64,000 nucleotides of DNA from Streptomyces sp. H27-C3 (GTDB lineage: Bacteria > Actinomycetota > Actinomycetes > Streptomycetales > Streptomycetaceae), in assembly GCF_030063415.1 (NCBI RefSeq), contig NZ_JASITA010000013.1:42629-106628 (forward strand), given 5' to 3'. The notes under the pieces were generated by a model, which saw nothing but the letters and a program-made list of their open reading frames with translations, was not told where the DNA came from and ran no database searches. Both the position numbers and the translations under genes were made by a program. Below, piece after piece: positions 38,052-48,026 of the stretch; the stretch's first letter is position 1, and the number at the start of each line of letters is the position of its first letter.

Positions 38052-39212
38052 TCAGCCGGGGATTCCGGCGGTCAGCAGCTCCACGAAGCCGATGTCCTCC
38101 CGTGCCACGCCGAAGACCTCGGCCCGCTGCAGCGTGCACTCGGCCCACGCGCGGTGGGGCTTCACCTCGTTCATTTTGTTCGTATACGCGGAGCGCAGCA
38201 CGCCGCCGCCACCCCGCTCGGGCCGCAGAATGTCCTGCGCGTCGGTGAATTCCTCGTGGCTCACCACCGACAGCGCGTGCACGGGCGGAACGTGCGAGGG
38301 GTGGATACAGGTCTTGCCGAGCAGCCCGTTGGCGCGGTCAAGTCCGATCTCCCGCAACAGCCCGTCCATGTCGTGCTCGATGAGCGCCGTGCGCAGCGCC
38401 TGCGCCTGGCCCACGAACGGGCTCCGGCGCAGCTGCGGCTTGAACATCCGCTCCTGGACCCTGAAGTACTCCCACACCGGGCCGGTGATCGTGAAGCCCG
38501 TGCCGTCGGAGCGTCCCAGCACATTCACCACGTCGGCGATGACCCCGGCGACGATCTGCACGTCGTACGCCGTCATGTCGGGCGCTCTGCGCAGCCCGTA
38601 CGCCGAGCAGAAGTCAGTGACGCCGAGCCGCAGCGCGAGTACCCGCTCCCGGTATTTGTCGACTGTGCGGGCGATGCCGTCGAGGGTCTCGGCACGCGTT
38701 TCCAGGTACAGCAGCTGGGGCGATTCGAGCACCGGCATCGCGAACAGTCGCTGCCCGCTCGCGGCCTCCGCCGCCGTGAGCGCCTCCAGGAACGGAACCC
38801 CGCGCTCCTGTGTGAACTTCGGCAGTACGAATCCGGACAGCAGCCGCGCCGCAGGTCCGAGCCGGTTCACCAGGTCGGGGATCTGTTCGGGCTCACGGAC
38901 CCGGATGAACAGCAGCGGCGACTCCACGCCCCGCGCGTCGAGCTCGGCGAACTGCTGGACCAGATTCTCCTCGGCATCGGCGACTTCCGCGTCGTCGATG
39001 GAATCCTCCAGGCAGAGCACCATGGAAACGACGCCGCGTCCGGCCTGCTTGACCACGTCGACGGCGAGCTGTGGCCGCGTGGCGGGGCTGTAGAGCGTGG
39101 CCCCGAGGGCGGCGGAAAGCGTCCGGAGCGGCGATCCGGACGTGAATTCACCGGGCTCCTGATGGAACAGACCCTCCCGGACAGAGGGCGGGACATGCCC
39201 GAAATGACGCAT
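38052..39212 (-). CDS. CitE-like aldolase/lyase (HpcH/HpaI family) of the ter complex
   Basis: 386 aa. A TIM-barrel aldolase of the CitE/HpcH type: LCLEDSIDDAEVADAEE (Mg2+/CoA-site acid), the LPKFTQ and FAMPVLESPQ strands, LRLGVTDFCSAYGLRR and KTCIHPSHVPPVHA. This is the aldolase named in ter-cluster surveys as making the precursor joined by the PRTases. ATG 39212 (MRHFGHVPP) is chosen for its GGGAGA site. It heads the minus-strand operon PRTase-StiP-HAD and diverges from a terD gene. Confidence 0.85.
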   Translation of the reverse strand: MRHFGHVPPSVREGLFHQEPGEFTSGSPLRTLSAALGATLYSPATRPQLAVDVVKQAGRGVVSMVLCLEDSIDDAEVADAEENLVQQFAELDARGVESPLLFIRVREPEQIPDLVNRLGPAARLLSGFVLPKFTQERGVPFLEALTAAEAASGQRLFAMPVLESPQLLYLETRAETLDGIARTVDKYRERVLALRLGVTDFCSAYGLRRAPDMTAYDVQIVAGVIADVVNVLGRSDGTGFTITGPVWEYFRVQERMFKPQLRRSPFVGQAQALRTALIEHDMDGLLREIGLDRANGLLGKTCIHPSHVPPVHALSVVSHEEFTDAQDILRPERGGGGVLRSAYTNKMNEVKPHRAWAECTLQRAEVFGVAREDIGFVELLTAGIPG

Positions 39213-39397
39213 GAGGGTCTCCCGTGCTGCCGTAAAGGCCTGGCGATGTGTGGCCGGTAATAGTACGTAGGTACAGGTGCCCAAAGTTCCCCTGCGCATG
39301 AACTTCAAATAACGCGCGGGGGCACGCACCCGCTCCGGTGACAGGGAAAGTGGCCCCGCGTTGTCCGGGAGGGCGCCGGGAAGGCAGGATGACAGGC

Positions 39398-40195
39398 ATG
39401 ACGCACGCGATGCTGAAGGGCTCGAACGTCCCGCTCGACGCCATGGCCGTACGAGCGGTACTGCGCTGGACCCCGGGCCCGGACGTTCCCGAGGTGGATG
39501 CCTCGGCTCTGCTGCTCGGTGTCGACCGGCGCGTGCGCTCCGACGAGGACTTCGTCTTCTACAACCAGCCCCGCCACCCCTCGGGGCTGGTGCGGAGCCT
39601 GGGAAAGAAGCGTTTCCCCGACCGTGTCACCGATTCGGTGCAGACGGATCTCTCCTCGCTCGAATCCGCCGTGGACCGGGTGCTGATCGTGGCCTCGACC
39701 GACCACATTCCGTTCGAGCAGGTACGGGATCTGCGCATCGAGGTGTACGACGCCACCGCGTCGGGGAGCGGCGAGCCCCTTGTGTACTTCGAGGTCAAGC
39801 CGGAAACGGGGGCGGAGACCGCGCTGATCTGCGGCGAGCTGTACCGGCGCGGTGACGCCTGGAAGTTCCGGGCGCTCGGCGAGGGCTATTCGAACGGCCT
39901 GATCGGCCTGGCCACCGACCATGGCATCTCGGTGGACGAGAGCGCGGCCGCCGCCGAGCCCGGCGGGGCCGCGGAGCCCTCGGCGCCCCCCGCCCAGCCC
40001 CAGCCGTCGGCCCAGCCGCCGCAGCCGGCGTACGGCTACCCCCAGCCCGGCCCGGCCCAGCCCGCCTACGGCTATCCGCAGTCGGCGTCGACGCAGCCCG
40101 CGTACGGCTATCCGCAGCCCGCCGCGGCGGCGGCGCCCGCGCCGGACCCGAACTTCAGGCTGCCGCCGCAGGGCCCTCAGTTCATCCGCAGCTGA
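39398..40195 (+). CDS. terD: TerD-family protein with proline-rich PAYGYPQ tail
   Basis: 265 aa. Residues 1-190 are a TerD domain (MLKGSNVPLDA, VDASALLLG, DEDFVFYNQPRHPSG, ETALICGELYRR, AWKFRALGEGYSNGL), the fold that binds Ca2+ and other metals. The C-terminal 75 residues are Pro/Gln/Ala-rich with three PAYGYPQ repeats, a probable interaction tail. Divergent from the CitE-like operon. ATG 39398 is preferred over 39389. Confidence 0.88.
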   Translation: MTHAMLKGSNVPLDAMAVRAVLRWTPGPDVPEVDASALLLGVDRRVRSDEDFVFYNQPRHPSGLVRSLGKKRFPDRVTDSVQTDLSSLESAVDRVLIVASTDHIPFEQVRDLRIEVYDATASGSGEPLVYFEVKPETGAETALICGELYRRGDAWKFRALGEGYSNGLIGLATDHGISVDESAAAAEPGGAAEPSAPPAQPQPSAQPPQPAYGYPQPGPAQPAYGYPQSASTQPAYGYPQPAAAAAPAPDPNFRLPPQGPQFIRS

Positions 40196-40201
40196 CGTAC
40201 G

Positions 40202-40237
40202 GGGCGCCCCGGGAGTTCCGGTGCGCCCGGGGCTCCC
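40202..40237. terminator. Hairpin between terD and terA-like genes
   Basis: GGGCGCCCCGGG (40202-40213) pairs with CCCGGGGCTCCC (40226-40237), one mismatch, between convergent stops. Confidence 0.65.
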
Positions 40238-40264
40238 GACGCACCCACCGGACGTCTGCGGCAC

Positions 40265-41002
40265 TCAGGTCTTGGTCTTGTAGCCGCGCCCCCACTGCAG
40301 ACCCCAGCCGTACAGCCGGTCGAGCTCGGCCTGAAATCCGTAGACGAACTTCACTTCGCGGTGCACGACCAGGTCGCCCTTGACGTTCTCGACGGTGAAG
40401 ACCGCGCACGAGCGGGCCTGCGGGGCGCGCTCGTCCAGCTCGATCTCTATGCGCGGGCCGTTGCTCGGGAAGAGCGTCACGATGGCGTGCGTGCGGTCGA
40501 AGGCCGGCGTCTGGTCGTAGATATAGACGAAGACCAGCAGCCGCTTGATCAACTCGCGGTGGTCGAGGTTCACATAGATCGTCTCGCCCGACGGGGCACC
40601 GAACCGGTCGTCGCCGCTCAGCTTGACGTACGGCGCCTCATTGAGGCTCCCGAAGAAGCTGCCCAGTGGCTGCACGACACCCTTGCTGCCGTCCTCCAGC
40701 TCGTAGAGGCAGCCCAGGTCGAGGTCGACGTTGACCACGCCCTGGGTGTGCGCCTGGACCACGTCCGGCTGGAAGAACCTGAAGGGATGCCGCAGGAGTC
40801 CGCCGCCCTGCCGCGCCCTGCCGCCGATGTCGGAGGTCCGCATCCGCCAGGAGAGGTTCACCCGCAGATTGCCGGTGTCCGCGCCCTGCTTCGTGAGCGA
40901 CACCGAAGGCCGTCGCTTGGTCAGTTCGATCGCGTTGGTCGCCGCGCTGCCCGACGCGTACTGCGCCGACCTGTCCCGCCGCAGGCTGTCCCAGATGGCC
41001 AT
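40265..41002 (-). CDS. TerA-like tellurium-resistance family protein
   Basis: 245 aa. A TerD-superfamily protein with a longer N terminus: VSLTKQGADTGNLRVNLSW, then NVDLDLGCLYELEDGSKGV and VYIYDQTPAFDRTHAIVTLF. The acidic loops match the metal-binding TerD fold, and the length and N terminus are of TerA type. ATG 41002. It probably transcribes with terC and the two terD genes upstream. Confidence 0.78.
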   Translation of the reverse strand: MAIWDSLRRDRSAQYASGSAATNAIELTKRRPSVSLTKQGADTGNLRVNLSWRMRTSDIGGRARQGGGLLRHPFRFFQPDVVQAHTQGVVNVDLDLGCLYELEDGSKGVVQPLGSFFGSLNEAPYVKLSGDDRFGAPSGETIYVNLDHRELIKRLLVFVYIYDQTPAFDRTHAIVTLFPSNGPRIEIELDERAPQARSCAVFTVENVKGDLVVHREVKFVYGFQAELDRLYGWGLQWGRGYKTKT

Positions 41003-41101
41003 CACGCCCCACCCCTCAGTCGTCCGGAAAGCCGCAGGGCGGCCCCGAGAGCCGAAGCCTCGTGACCGCCCCGCAGAGAGCGTTCCTCAATACCAGCCGG
41101 G

Positions 41102-42241
41102 TCACACCCCGGATGGGACCTCCGACTTCTGGTCGGAGCTCTCGCCGCCCTCGGCCTCGATCCGCTTGTTGCGGCGGAGCGAGGACCAGAAGGAGGCAGC
41201 GATCAGGACAACACCGAGCAGACCGGTGACGATCTCGTTGATCTGGTGCTCGATGGTGATGAGCAGGATGGCAGCGAGGGCGCCGATCGCGTAGTGCGCG
41301 CCGTGCTCCAGGTAGACGTAGTCGTCCAGCGTTCCCTGGCGGACCAGGTAGACCGTCAGCGAACGGACGTACATCGCGCCGATGCCGAGGCCGAGCGCCA
41401 TCCAGAAGATGTGATTCGTGATGGCGAAGGCGCCGATGACGCCGTCGAACGAGAAGGACGCGTCCAGGACTTCCAGGTAGAGGAAGAGGAAGAACGCGGC
41501 CTTGCCCGCGAGGCCGATGACCGTGGGCTCCTTGCCCTCGGCCTTGGCCTTCTCCTCCTCGTCGTGCTCGCGCTCCTCTTCCTCTTCGATTTTGTTCTCG
41601 AAGTGTCCGGACAGACCGCCGACGACGAGGTACGTGATCAGACCGGCAACGCCGGCGAGCAGCACCGTGGTCGTCTTGTCCGCGTGGCCTGTGCTGGTGT
41701 GGGCATGGGTCGCGAAGGTCATGGCGGTGCCGAGCAACAGGATCAGCGCGATGCAGACCGACAGCATGTCGACCTTGCCGATCTTGGCGAGCGGGCGCTC
41801 GATCCAGCCGAGCCACTTGATGTCCCGGTCGGTGAAAATGAAGTCCAGGAAGATCATCATCAGGAACATGCCACCGAAGGCCGCGATGGCCGGGTGGGCG
41901 TCGGTGACCAGGGCCTCGTACTGCTGAGGCTTGTCCATCGCGAGCTGGACGGCCTCGATCGGGCCGACCTTGGCGCTGATCGCGACGATGGCGACGGGAA
42001 AGACCAACCGCATGCCGAAGACTGCGATCAGGATGCCGATGGTGAGGAAGATCTTCTGCCAGAAGGCATTCATCTTCTTCAGGATTCCGGCGTTGACCAC
42101 CGCGTTGTCGAAGGACAGTGAGATTTCGAGGACCGACAGGATCAGTACGATCCCGAATGCCTCCCACCCCCACTGCCAGGCGGCGAAGGCCAGTCCGATT
42201 GCCGTGATGGCAAACGACCAGCCGAAGGTTTTCAGAACCAC
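41102..42241 (-). CDS. terC: TerC family integral membrane protein (DUF475 type)
   Basis: 379 aa with about nine helices in two halves. The paired acidic motifs of the family are LEISLSFDNAVVNAG (about 38-52) and LEVLDASFSFDGVIGAF (about 262-278). A Glu/Lys-rich cytoplasmic loop (EEEEEREHDEEEKAKAEG) lies between. TerC proteins transport or sense metals, probably Mn2+, and anchor TerD proteins at the membrane. GTG 42241. Confidence 0.9.
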   Translation of the reverse strand: MVLKTFGWSFAITAIGLAFAAWQWGWEAFGIVLILSVLEISLSFDNAVVNAGILKKMNAFWQKIFLTIGILIAVFGMRLVFPVAIVAISAKVGPIEAVQLAMDKPQQYEALVTDAHPAIAAFGGMFLMMIFLDFIFTDRDIKWLGWIERPLAKIGKVDMLSVCIALILLLGTAMTFATHAHTSTGHADKTTTVLLAGVAGLITYLVVGGLSGHFENKIEEEEEREHDEEEKAKAEGKEPTVIGLAGKAAFFLFLYLEVLDASFSFDGVIGAFAITNHIFWMALGLGIGAMYVRSLTVYLVRQGTLDDYVYLEHGAHYAIGALAAILLITIEHQINEIVTGLLGVVLIAASFWSSLRRNKRIEAEGGESSDQKSEVPSGV

Positions 42242-42290
42242 TGGTTACCCCATCGTGTGAGTACGGGTCTCCCCCGCGCCGTGCGCGGCT

Positions 42291-42866
42291 TTACGAAACG
42301 TTGACCCCGAAGTCTAGAGCGATGCCCCGCAGCCCCGACGCGTACCCCTGCCCAACGGCGCGGAATTTCCATTCGCCTCCGTACCGGTACACCTCGCCGA
42401 AGATCATCGCGGTCTCGGTGGAGGCGTCCTCGGAGAGGTCGTAGCGAGCAAGTTCCTGTCCGTCGGCCTGATTTGCCACCCGGATGAAGGCGTTGCTCAC
42501 CTGACCGAAGGTCTGGCCGCGATTGTCGGCGTCATGGATCGAGACCGGGAAAACAATCTTGTCGCAGTGCTCGGGCACCGTGGAGAGGTCGATCACCAGC
42601 GACTCGTCGTCGCCCTCGCCCTCGCCGGTGAGGTTGTCACCGGTGTGCTCGACAGAGCCCTCGGGGCTCTTCAAGTTGTTGTAGAAGATGAAGTACTCGT
42701 CGCCGAGCACGCGGCCGTTCTGGCAGAGCAGCGCGCTGGCATCGAGGTCGAAGGGGGCCCCGGTGCTGGAGCGTGCGTCCCAGCCGAGTCCGACCAGTAC
42801 CTGAGTGAGGTTCGGTGCGGCCTTGGAGAGGGAGACGTTGCCTCCCTTGGCGAGTGTGACGCCCAT
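42291..42866 (-). CDS. terD: TerD family protein
   Basis: 191 aa, full-length TerD domain: [52 protein letters not shown], and [20 protein letters not shown]. The Asp/Glu residues of the two Ca2+ sites are kept. ATG 42866 with GGGGAGGAAG. About 70% identical by eye to the next TerD gene, a tandem duplication. Confidence 0.95.
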   Translation of the reverse strand: MGVTLAKGGNVSLSKAAPNLTQVLVGLGWDARSSTGAPFDLDASALLCQNGRVLGDEYFIFYNNLKSPEGSVEHTGDNLTGEGEGDDESLVIDLSTVPEHCDKIVFPVSIHDADNRGQTFGQVSNAFIRVANQADGQELARYDLSEDASTETAMIFGEVYRYGGEWKFRAVGQGYASGLRGIALDFGVNVS

Positions 42867-42911
42867 GTTGTTGCTTCCTCCCCGCAGTGAAGTGAATCAA
42901 TGGCCAGGCGC

Positions 42912-42943
42912 GTCCGGCGCCGCACTCCTGTGCGGCGCCGGAC
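42912..42943. terminator. Perfect hairpin between the two terD genes
   Basis: GTCCGGCGCCGCA (42912-42924) and TGCGGCGCCGGAC (42931-42943), 13-bp stem, loop ctcctg. No T run on the minus-strand exit side, so it may be an mRNA stability or partial termination hairpin. Confidence 0.65.
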
Positions 42944-42959
42944 AAAAAGCGGGTCTCGC

Positions 42960-43535
42960 TCAGACGTTGACGCCGAAGTCCTGCGCGATACCGCGCAGAC
43001 CCGAGGCGTAACCCTGGCCAATGGCCCGGAACTTCCACTCCGCACCATTGCGGTAGAGCTCGCCGAAGACCATGGCGGTCTCCGTCGAGGCGTCCTCGCT
43101 CAGGTCGTAGCGCGCCAGTTCCGCGTTGTCGGCCTGGTTCACCACGCGGATGTACGCGTTGCGCACCTGCCCGAAGCTCTGCTGACGGGCCTCGGCCTCG
43201 TAGATCGAGACCGGGAACACGATCTTGGCGACATCGGCCGGCACACCGGCCAGGTTCACCTTGATGACCTCGTCGTCACCCTCGCCCTCACCGGTGGTGT
43301 TGTCACCGGTGTGCTCGACCGAACCGTCGGGGCTCTTGAGGTTGTTGAAGAAGACGAAGTTCGAGTCGTTGGTGACCTTGCCCTGGTCGTTGGTCAGCAG
43401 GGCGCTGGCGTCGAGGTCGAAGTCACCCCCGGTGGTGGTACGCGCGTCCCAGCCCAGACCGACGATGACCGCGGTCAGGTTGGGGGCGGCCTTGGTCAGC
43501 GAGACGTTGCCGCCCTTGCTGAGGCTGACTCCCAC
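42960..43535 (-). CDS. terD: TerD family protein
   Basis: 191 aa. Same blocks as its neighbour ([71 protein letters not shown]). Ca2+-binding stress protein. The GTG start at 43535 follows GGAGGACTC. Its promoter has a TAGGAT -10 flanked by two perfect inverted repeats (see 43561-43602). Confidence 0.95.
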   Translation of the reverse strand: MGVSLSKGGNVSLTKAAPNLTAVIVGLGWDARTTTGGDFDLDASALLTNDQGKVTNDSNFVFFNNLKSPDGSVEHTGDNTTGEGEGDDEVIKVNLAGVPADVAKIVFPVSIYEAEARQQSFGQVRNAYIRVVNQADNAELARYDLSEDASTETAMVFGELYRNGAEWKFRAIGQGYASGLRGIAQDFGVNV

Positions 43536-43560
43536 GAGTCCTCCAATGATGTCGAGCTGT

Positions 43561-43602
43561 ATCGGATCAACGATCCGATCCTAGTGACCGGTTCCCGGTC
43601 AC
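43561..43602 (-). promoter_or_regulatory. Promoter with two inverted repeats upstream of terD
   Basis: ATCGGATC-aac-GATCCGAT (43561-43579) and GTGACCGG-ttc-CCGGTCAC (43584-43602) are perfect 8-bp arms with 3-base loops. On the minus strand a TAGGAT -10 box lies between and partly in them, so both repeats straddle the promoter. This looks like a double operator. Confidence 0.55.
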
Positions 43603-43640
43603 AGCAGGACTAAAGTCCCGAAATTTATCGACCGGAAAGG

Positions 43641-44159
43641 TCACTGGCCGGAAAGGTCACCGAGGGCCTTGAGGTAGTCGTTGAGGTCCCGCGCGTCGGG
43701 CAGCGCGTTCACCACGGACCACCGCACCACGCCCTCCTTGTCGATGACGAAGGTGCCGCGCACCGCGCAGCCCTTGCCCTCGTCGAAGACCCCGTACGCC
43801 CGCGAGACCTCGCCGTGCGGCCAGAAGTCCGAGAGCAGGGGGTATTCGAGGCCCTCCTGCTCGCCGAACACCCGCAGGGTGTGGATGGAGTCGTTGGAGA
43901 CGGCGAGCAACTGCACGTCGTCGTTGACGAACTTCTCCGCCTCGTCGCGCAGCGCGTGCAGCTCACCCGTGCAGACGCCGGTGAAGGCGAAGGGGTAGAA
44001 GAGCAACACGACGTTCCTGGCGTTCTCGTCGGCACCTTCGGCCTGTTCGGATGTGCGCGGGCGCCGGAAGCCGGAGAGCCGTACGGTCCGCCCGTGGTTG
44101 TCCTTCAGCTCGAAGTCCGGGGCGAGGGCGCCGACCTCGATCGTCGTGGAAACCGCCAT
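43641..44159 (-). CDS. ahpE: AhpE-like peroxiredoxin
   Basis: 172 aa. The peroxidatic site PFAFTGVCTGEL (Cys63, with Thr60 and Pro56 in PxxxTxxC) and the VRGTFVIDKEGVVRW block place it with AhpE/1-Cys peroxiredoxins. A 14-residue polar insert (about 31-46) precedes the active-site strand, and a second Cys (GKGCAVRG) could be resolving. Reduces peroxides in the cytoplasm. ATG 44159. Downstream terD genes are in the same direction. The stop lies in a 16-bp duplicated sequence. Confidence 0.88.
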   Translation of the reverse strand: MAVSTTIEVGALAPDFELKDNHGRTVRLSGFRRPRTSEQAEGADENARNVVLLFYPFAFTGVCTGELHALRDEAEKFVNDDVQLLAVSNDSIHTLRVFGEQEGLEYPLLSDFWPHGEVSRAYGVFDEGKGCAVRGTFVIDKEGVVRWSVVNALPDARDLNDYLKALGDLSGQ

Positions 44160-44227
44160 GGAGCGTCATCCCTTCATCGGTGTCATCAGGGGCATCGAGG
44201 GACCCGGCGGCGTCAACCCTGTGCAGA

Positions 44228-44258
44228 GGGCCCCCGCCGACTAGGTCGGCGGGGGCCC
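44228..44258. terminator. Terminator downstream of the DUF3052 gene
   Basis: Perfect 14-bp stem GGGCCCCCGCCGAC (44228-44241) / GTCGGCGGGGGCCC (44245-44258) with a TAG loop, about 45 bases past the DUF3052 stop. Confidence 0.8.
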
Positions 44259-44301
44259 GTATTGCATCGGTGAAGGTGGCCGGTGTCTGTGTCCGTGCTG
44301 G

Positions 44302-44742
44302 TCAGCGCTTGCTTGACTTCGCCGCCTTCGGGGTAACCAGCCTGCTGCCGGTCCAGTCCTTGCCCGCATTGACACTCTTGGTGTGCGAGAGACCCGCCGT
44401 CGTCGCGGCTTCGTTGATGTCGCTCGGCTCGACGTAGTTGTCGCGGCCGGTCTTCGGCGTCATCAGCCAGACGGGTGCGCCTTCGTCGATCAGCTGCGTG
44501 GCATCGACCAGCGCGTCCGTCAGGTCACCGTCGTCGTCTCGGAACCACAGCACGACGGCATCAGCCACATCGTCGTAGTCCTCGTCGACGAGATCGCTGC
44601 CAATGAGTTCCTCGATGGCCTCGCGGAGCTCCTGATCGACATCGTCGTCGAAGCCGATCTCCTGGACCACCTGCTCGGGCTGGAAACCCAGCCTCGCGGC
44701 AAGGTTGGTCCGCTCCTCCGCGTGGTCCGCGGTCGCGCTCAC
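44302..44742 (-). CDS. DUF3052 family protein
   Basis: 146 aa, acidic. [20 protein letters not shown], then [19 protein letters not shown] and [18 protein letters not shown] are hallmarks of this actinobacterial family. GTG 44742 has an ideal AGGAGG. Function unknown. It stands divergent from aceE, as in Streptomyces genomes. Confidence 0.9.
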   Translation of the reverse strand: MSATADHAEERTNLAARLGFQPEQVVQEIGFDDDVDQELREAIEELIGSDLVDEDYDDVADAVVLWFRDDDGDLTDALVDATQLIDEGAPVWLMTPKTGRDNYVEPSDINEAATTAGLSHTKSVNAGKDWTGSRLVTPKAAKSSKR

Positions 44743-45168
44743 GGGTTGCCTCCTGATCATGTTTTGGAAAATGCTTGGGACCCGCGCGTGCGCGGGGCAT
44801 TGGCGGTAGTCCACACGTGCAGGACGAATCTCGCAAGTACCCCGCCCCCGATCCCGCCCAAAGGATGGGTATACGGGCACCCCCGGACCCCGCTCCGTGA
44901 TTCATCCCACACCATTCGACCTGGTTTGACGGGTTCCGTGGCTTCAGTACGCCAATCGGGGTCCGAACAGCCTTACGGAACAGATAAACGCGTGGGGCGT
45001 AAGGTTGCGATTTGGCCGGACCCATCCTCGACCCCGTGCGCGGACCGACGACGAGCCCTCTCGCCGAGCGGTGGTTACCCCTCAGTAGAGATGACGTTTG
45101 CGTTCCCGGGGTACACGATGGAGGCGGCGCGACACCCCCCCTCAGAACCCAACCAGCGAAGGAACAGC
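44743..45168. promoter_or_regulatory. Divergent promoter region between DUF3052 and aceE
   Basis: 426 bases without a gene. A TTGACG at 44926-44931 with TACGCC 16 bases later (44948-44953) is a possible promoter toward aceE. A second candidate is TACACGATGG near 45112. Neither is proven. Confidence 0.35.
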
Positions 45169-47901
45169 GTGGCTTCCGGATCCGATCGCAACCCGATCAT
45201 CATTGGCGGCCTTCCGAGCCAGGTCCCGGACTTCGATCCCGAAGAAACCCAGGAATGGCTCGACTCTCTCGACGCCGCCGTCGACGAGCGGGGCCGTGAG
45301 CGCGCCCGCTACCTGATGCTCCGCCTGATCGAGCGAGCCCGCGAGAAGCGCGTGGCCGTGCCCGAGATGCGCAGCACGGACTACATCAACACCATCGCCA
45401 CCAAGGACGAGCCGTTCTTCCCCGGCAACGAGGAGATCGAGCGCAAGGTCCTCAACGCGACCCGCTGGAACGCGGCCGTGATGGTGTCCCGTGCGCAGCG
45501 CCCCGGCATTGGAGTCGGCGGCCACATCGCCACCTTCGCCTCTTCCGCCTCCCTGTACGACGTGGGCTTCAACCACTTCTTCCGCGGCAAGGACGAGGGT
45601 GACGGCGGCGACCAGATCTTCTTCCAGGGCCACGCCTCCCCCGGCATCTACGCCCGCGCGTTCCTGCTCGACCGGCTGAGCGAGGCCCAGCTCGACGGCT
45701 TCCGCCAGGAGAAGTCGAAGTTCCCGAACGGTCTGTCCAGCTACCCGCACCCGCGGCTGATGCCGGACTTCTGGGAGTTCCCGACCGTCTCGATGGGCCT
45801 CGGCCCCCTCGGCGCGATCTACCAGGCCCGGATGAACCGCTACATGGAGGCGCGCGGCATCGCCGACACCTCCAAGTCGCACGTCTGGGCGTACCTCGGC
45901 GACGGCGAGATGGACGAGCCCGAGTCGCTGGGCCAGCTGTCCATCGCCGCCCGTGAGGGCCTGGACAACCTGACCTTCGTCGTCAACTGCAACCTGCAGC
46001 GCCTCGACGGCCCGGTCCGCGGCAACGGCAAGATCATCCAGGAGCTGGAGTCGCAGTTCCGCGGCGCCGGCTGGAACGTCATCAAGCTGGTCTGGGACCG
46101 CTCCTGGGACCCGCTGCTCGCGCAGGACCGCGACGGCGTCCTGGTGAACCGGCTGAACACCACGCCGGACGGCCAGTTCCAGACGTACGCGACGGAGACC
46201 GGCGAGTACATCCGCAAGCACTTCTTCGGTGACGACCACCGCCTGCGCGCGATGGTCGACGGCATGAGCGACGAGCAGATCCTGCACCTCGGCCGCGGCG
46301 GTCACGACCACAAGAAGGTCTACGCGGCGTACGCGGCGGCCAAGGCGCACAAGGGCCAGCCGACCGTGATCCTCGCGCAGACGGTCAAGGGCTGGACCCT
46401 CGGCCCGAACTTCGAGGGCCGCAACGCGACCCACCAGATGAAGAAGCTGACCGCGGACGACCTCAAGCGCTTCCGCGACCGGCTGCACATCCCGATCGCG
46501 GACAAGGAGCTGGAGTCCGGCGCTCCGCCGTACTACCACCCGGGCCGCGACTCGGACGAGATCCAGTACATGCACGACCGCCGCGACGCGCTGGGCGGGT
46601 ACGTGCCGACCCGTGTCGTGCGCGCGAAGCCGCTGACGCTGCCGGGCGACAAGACGTACGCGGCAGCGAAGAAGGGCTCGGGCCAGCAGTCGATCGCCAC
46701 CACCATGGCGTTTGTCCGGGTACTGAAGGACCTCATGCGGGACAAGGAGATCGGCAAGCGGTTCGTGCTGATCGCGCCCGACGAGTACCGCACCTTCGGC
46801 ATGGACGCGTTCTTCCCGAGCGCGAAGATCTACAACCCGCTGGGTCAGCAGTACGAGGCCGTGGACCGCGATCTGCTGCTCGCGTACAAGGAGTCGCCGA
46901 CCGGGCAGATGCTGCACGACGGCATCTCCGAGGCCGGCTGCACCGCCTCGCTGATCGCCGCGGGTTCGGCGTACGCCACGCACGGCGAGCCGTTGATCCC
47001 GGTGTACGTCTTCTACTCGATGTTCGGTTTCCAGCGCACCGGCGACCAGTTCTGGCAGATGGCCGACCAGCTCGCGCGCGGCTTCGTGCTGGGTGCCACC
47101 GCCGGTCGTACGACGCTGACCGGTGAGGGTCTCCAGCACGCGGACGGGCACTCGCAGCTGCTCGCATCGACGAACCCGGGCTGTGTCTCCTACGACCCGG
47201 CCTACGGCTTCGAGATCGCGCACATCGTGCGGGACGGTCTGCGCCGGATGTACGGCGAGAACGCCGAGGACATCTTCTACTACCTGACCGTCTACAACGA
47301 GCCGATCCAGCACCCGGCCGAGCCGGAGAACGTCGACATCGACGGCATCCTCAAGGGCATCCACCGCTTCCAGGAGGGCGGGAAGGGCGAGATTCCGGCC
47401 CAGATCATGGCCTCCGGTGTCGCGGTCCCGTGGGCGATCGAGGCTCAGCGGATCCTCGCCGAGGAGTGGAACGTCAGGGCCGACGTCTGGTCCGCCACCT
47501 CCTGGAACGAGCTGCGCCGCGAGGCCGTCGACGTCGAGCGGCACAACCTGCTCCACCCGGAGGAGGAGCAGCAGGTTCCGTACGTGACGCAGAAGCTCTC
47601 CGGGGCTCAGGGTCCGTTCGTGGCCGTCTCCGACTGGATGCGTTCGGTTCCGGACCAGATCGCGCGCTGGGTGCCCGGCGCGTACCAGTCGCTGGGTGCG
47701 GACGGCTTCGGCTTCGCCGACACCCGCGGTGCGGCCCGGCGCTTCTTCCACATCGACCCGCAGTCGATCGTCCTGGCGGTGCTCACCGAGCTCGCCAAGG
47801 AGGGCCGTATCGACAGGTCCGCGCTGAAGCAGGCCGTCGACCGCTACCAGCTGCTCGACGTGACCGCGGCCGACCCGGGTGCGGCGGGCGGCGACGCGTA
47901 A
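45169..47901 (+). CDS. aceE: Pyruvate dehydrogenase E1 component (homodimeric type)
   Basis: 910 aa, close to E. coli AceE (887). It makes the acetyl group for acetyl-CoA from pyruvate with thiamine diphosphate. The ThDP/Mg motif is GDGEMDEPE...NLQRLDGP, and other blocks are [30 protein letters not shown] and [15 protein letters not shown] [19 protein letters not shown] 45169 with GAAGGAA upstream. The E2 and E3 genes are elsewhere. A wobble-containing 17-bp terminator follows. Confidence 0.97.
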   Translation: MASGSDRNPIIIGGLPSQVPDFDPEETQEWLDSLDAAVDERGRERARYLMLRLIERAREKRVAVPEMRSTDYINTIATKDEPFFPGNEEIERKVLNATRWNAAVMVSRAQRPGIGVGGHIATFASSASLYDVGFNHFFRGKDEGDGGDQIFFQGHASPGIYARAFLLDRLSEAQLDGFRQEKSKFPNGLSSYPHPRLMPDFWEFPTVSMGLGPLGAIYQARMNRYMEARGIADTSKSHVWAYLGDGEMDEPESLGQLSIAAREGLDNLTFVVNCNLQRLDGPVRGNGKIIQELESQFRGAGWNVIKLVWDRSWDPLLAQDRDGVLVNRLNTTPDGQFQTYATETGEYIRKHFFGDDHRLRAMVDGMSDEQILHLGRGGHDHKKVYAAYAAAKAHKGQPTVILAQTVKGWTLGPNFEGRNATHQMKKLTADDLKRFRDRLHIPIADKELESGAPPYYHPGRDSDEIQYMHDRRDALGGYVPTRVVRAKPLTLPGDKTYAAAKKGSGQQSIATTMAFVRVLKDLMRDKEIGKRFVLIAPDEYRTFGMDAFFPSAKIYNPLGQQYEAVDRDLLLAYKESPTGQMLHDGISEAGCTASLIAAGSAYATHGEPLIPVYVFYSMFGFQRTGDQFWQMADQLARGFVLGATAGRTTLTGEGLQHADGHSQLLASTNPGCVSYDPAYGFEIAHIVRDGLRRMYGENAEDIFYYLTVYNEPIQHPAEPENVDIDGILKGIHRFQEGGKGEIPAQIMASGVAVPWAIEAQRILAEEWNVRADVWSATSWNELRREAVDVERHNLLHPEEEQQVPYVTQKLSGAQGPFVAVSDWMRSVPDQIARWVPGAYQSLGADGFGFADTRGAARRFFHIDPQSIVLAVLTELAKEGRIDRSALKQAVDRYQLLDVTAADPGAAGGDA

Positions 47902-47930
47902 CACCTTCGGGCATGCGACACGCGCGCTCG

Positions 47931-47972
47931 GTGTGAGGGGCGGTGGGGCCTCGGTCCCGCCGCCCCTCACAC
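47931..47972. terminator. aceE terminator
   Basis: 17-bp stem (47931-47947 with 47956-47972, one T-G wobble), 8-base loop, 30 bases after the aceE stop. Confidence 0.85.
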
Positions 47973-48026
47973 TGCGTCGGCCGCCCGGGGGTCGTTCCCC
48001 GGAAAACGCGGCTCTACGATGCGGGC

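Noticed and set aside
35387..38248. 953-codon frame opposite the PRTase-StiP gene
   Set aside because: Shadow of third-position GC bias; no motif, and it runs across several gene borders.
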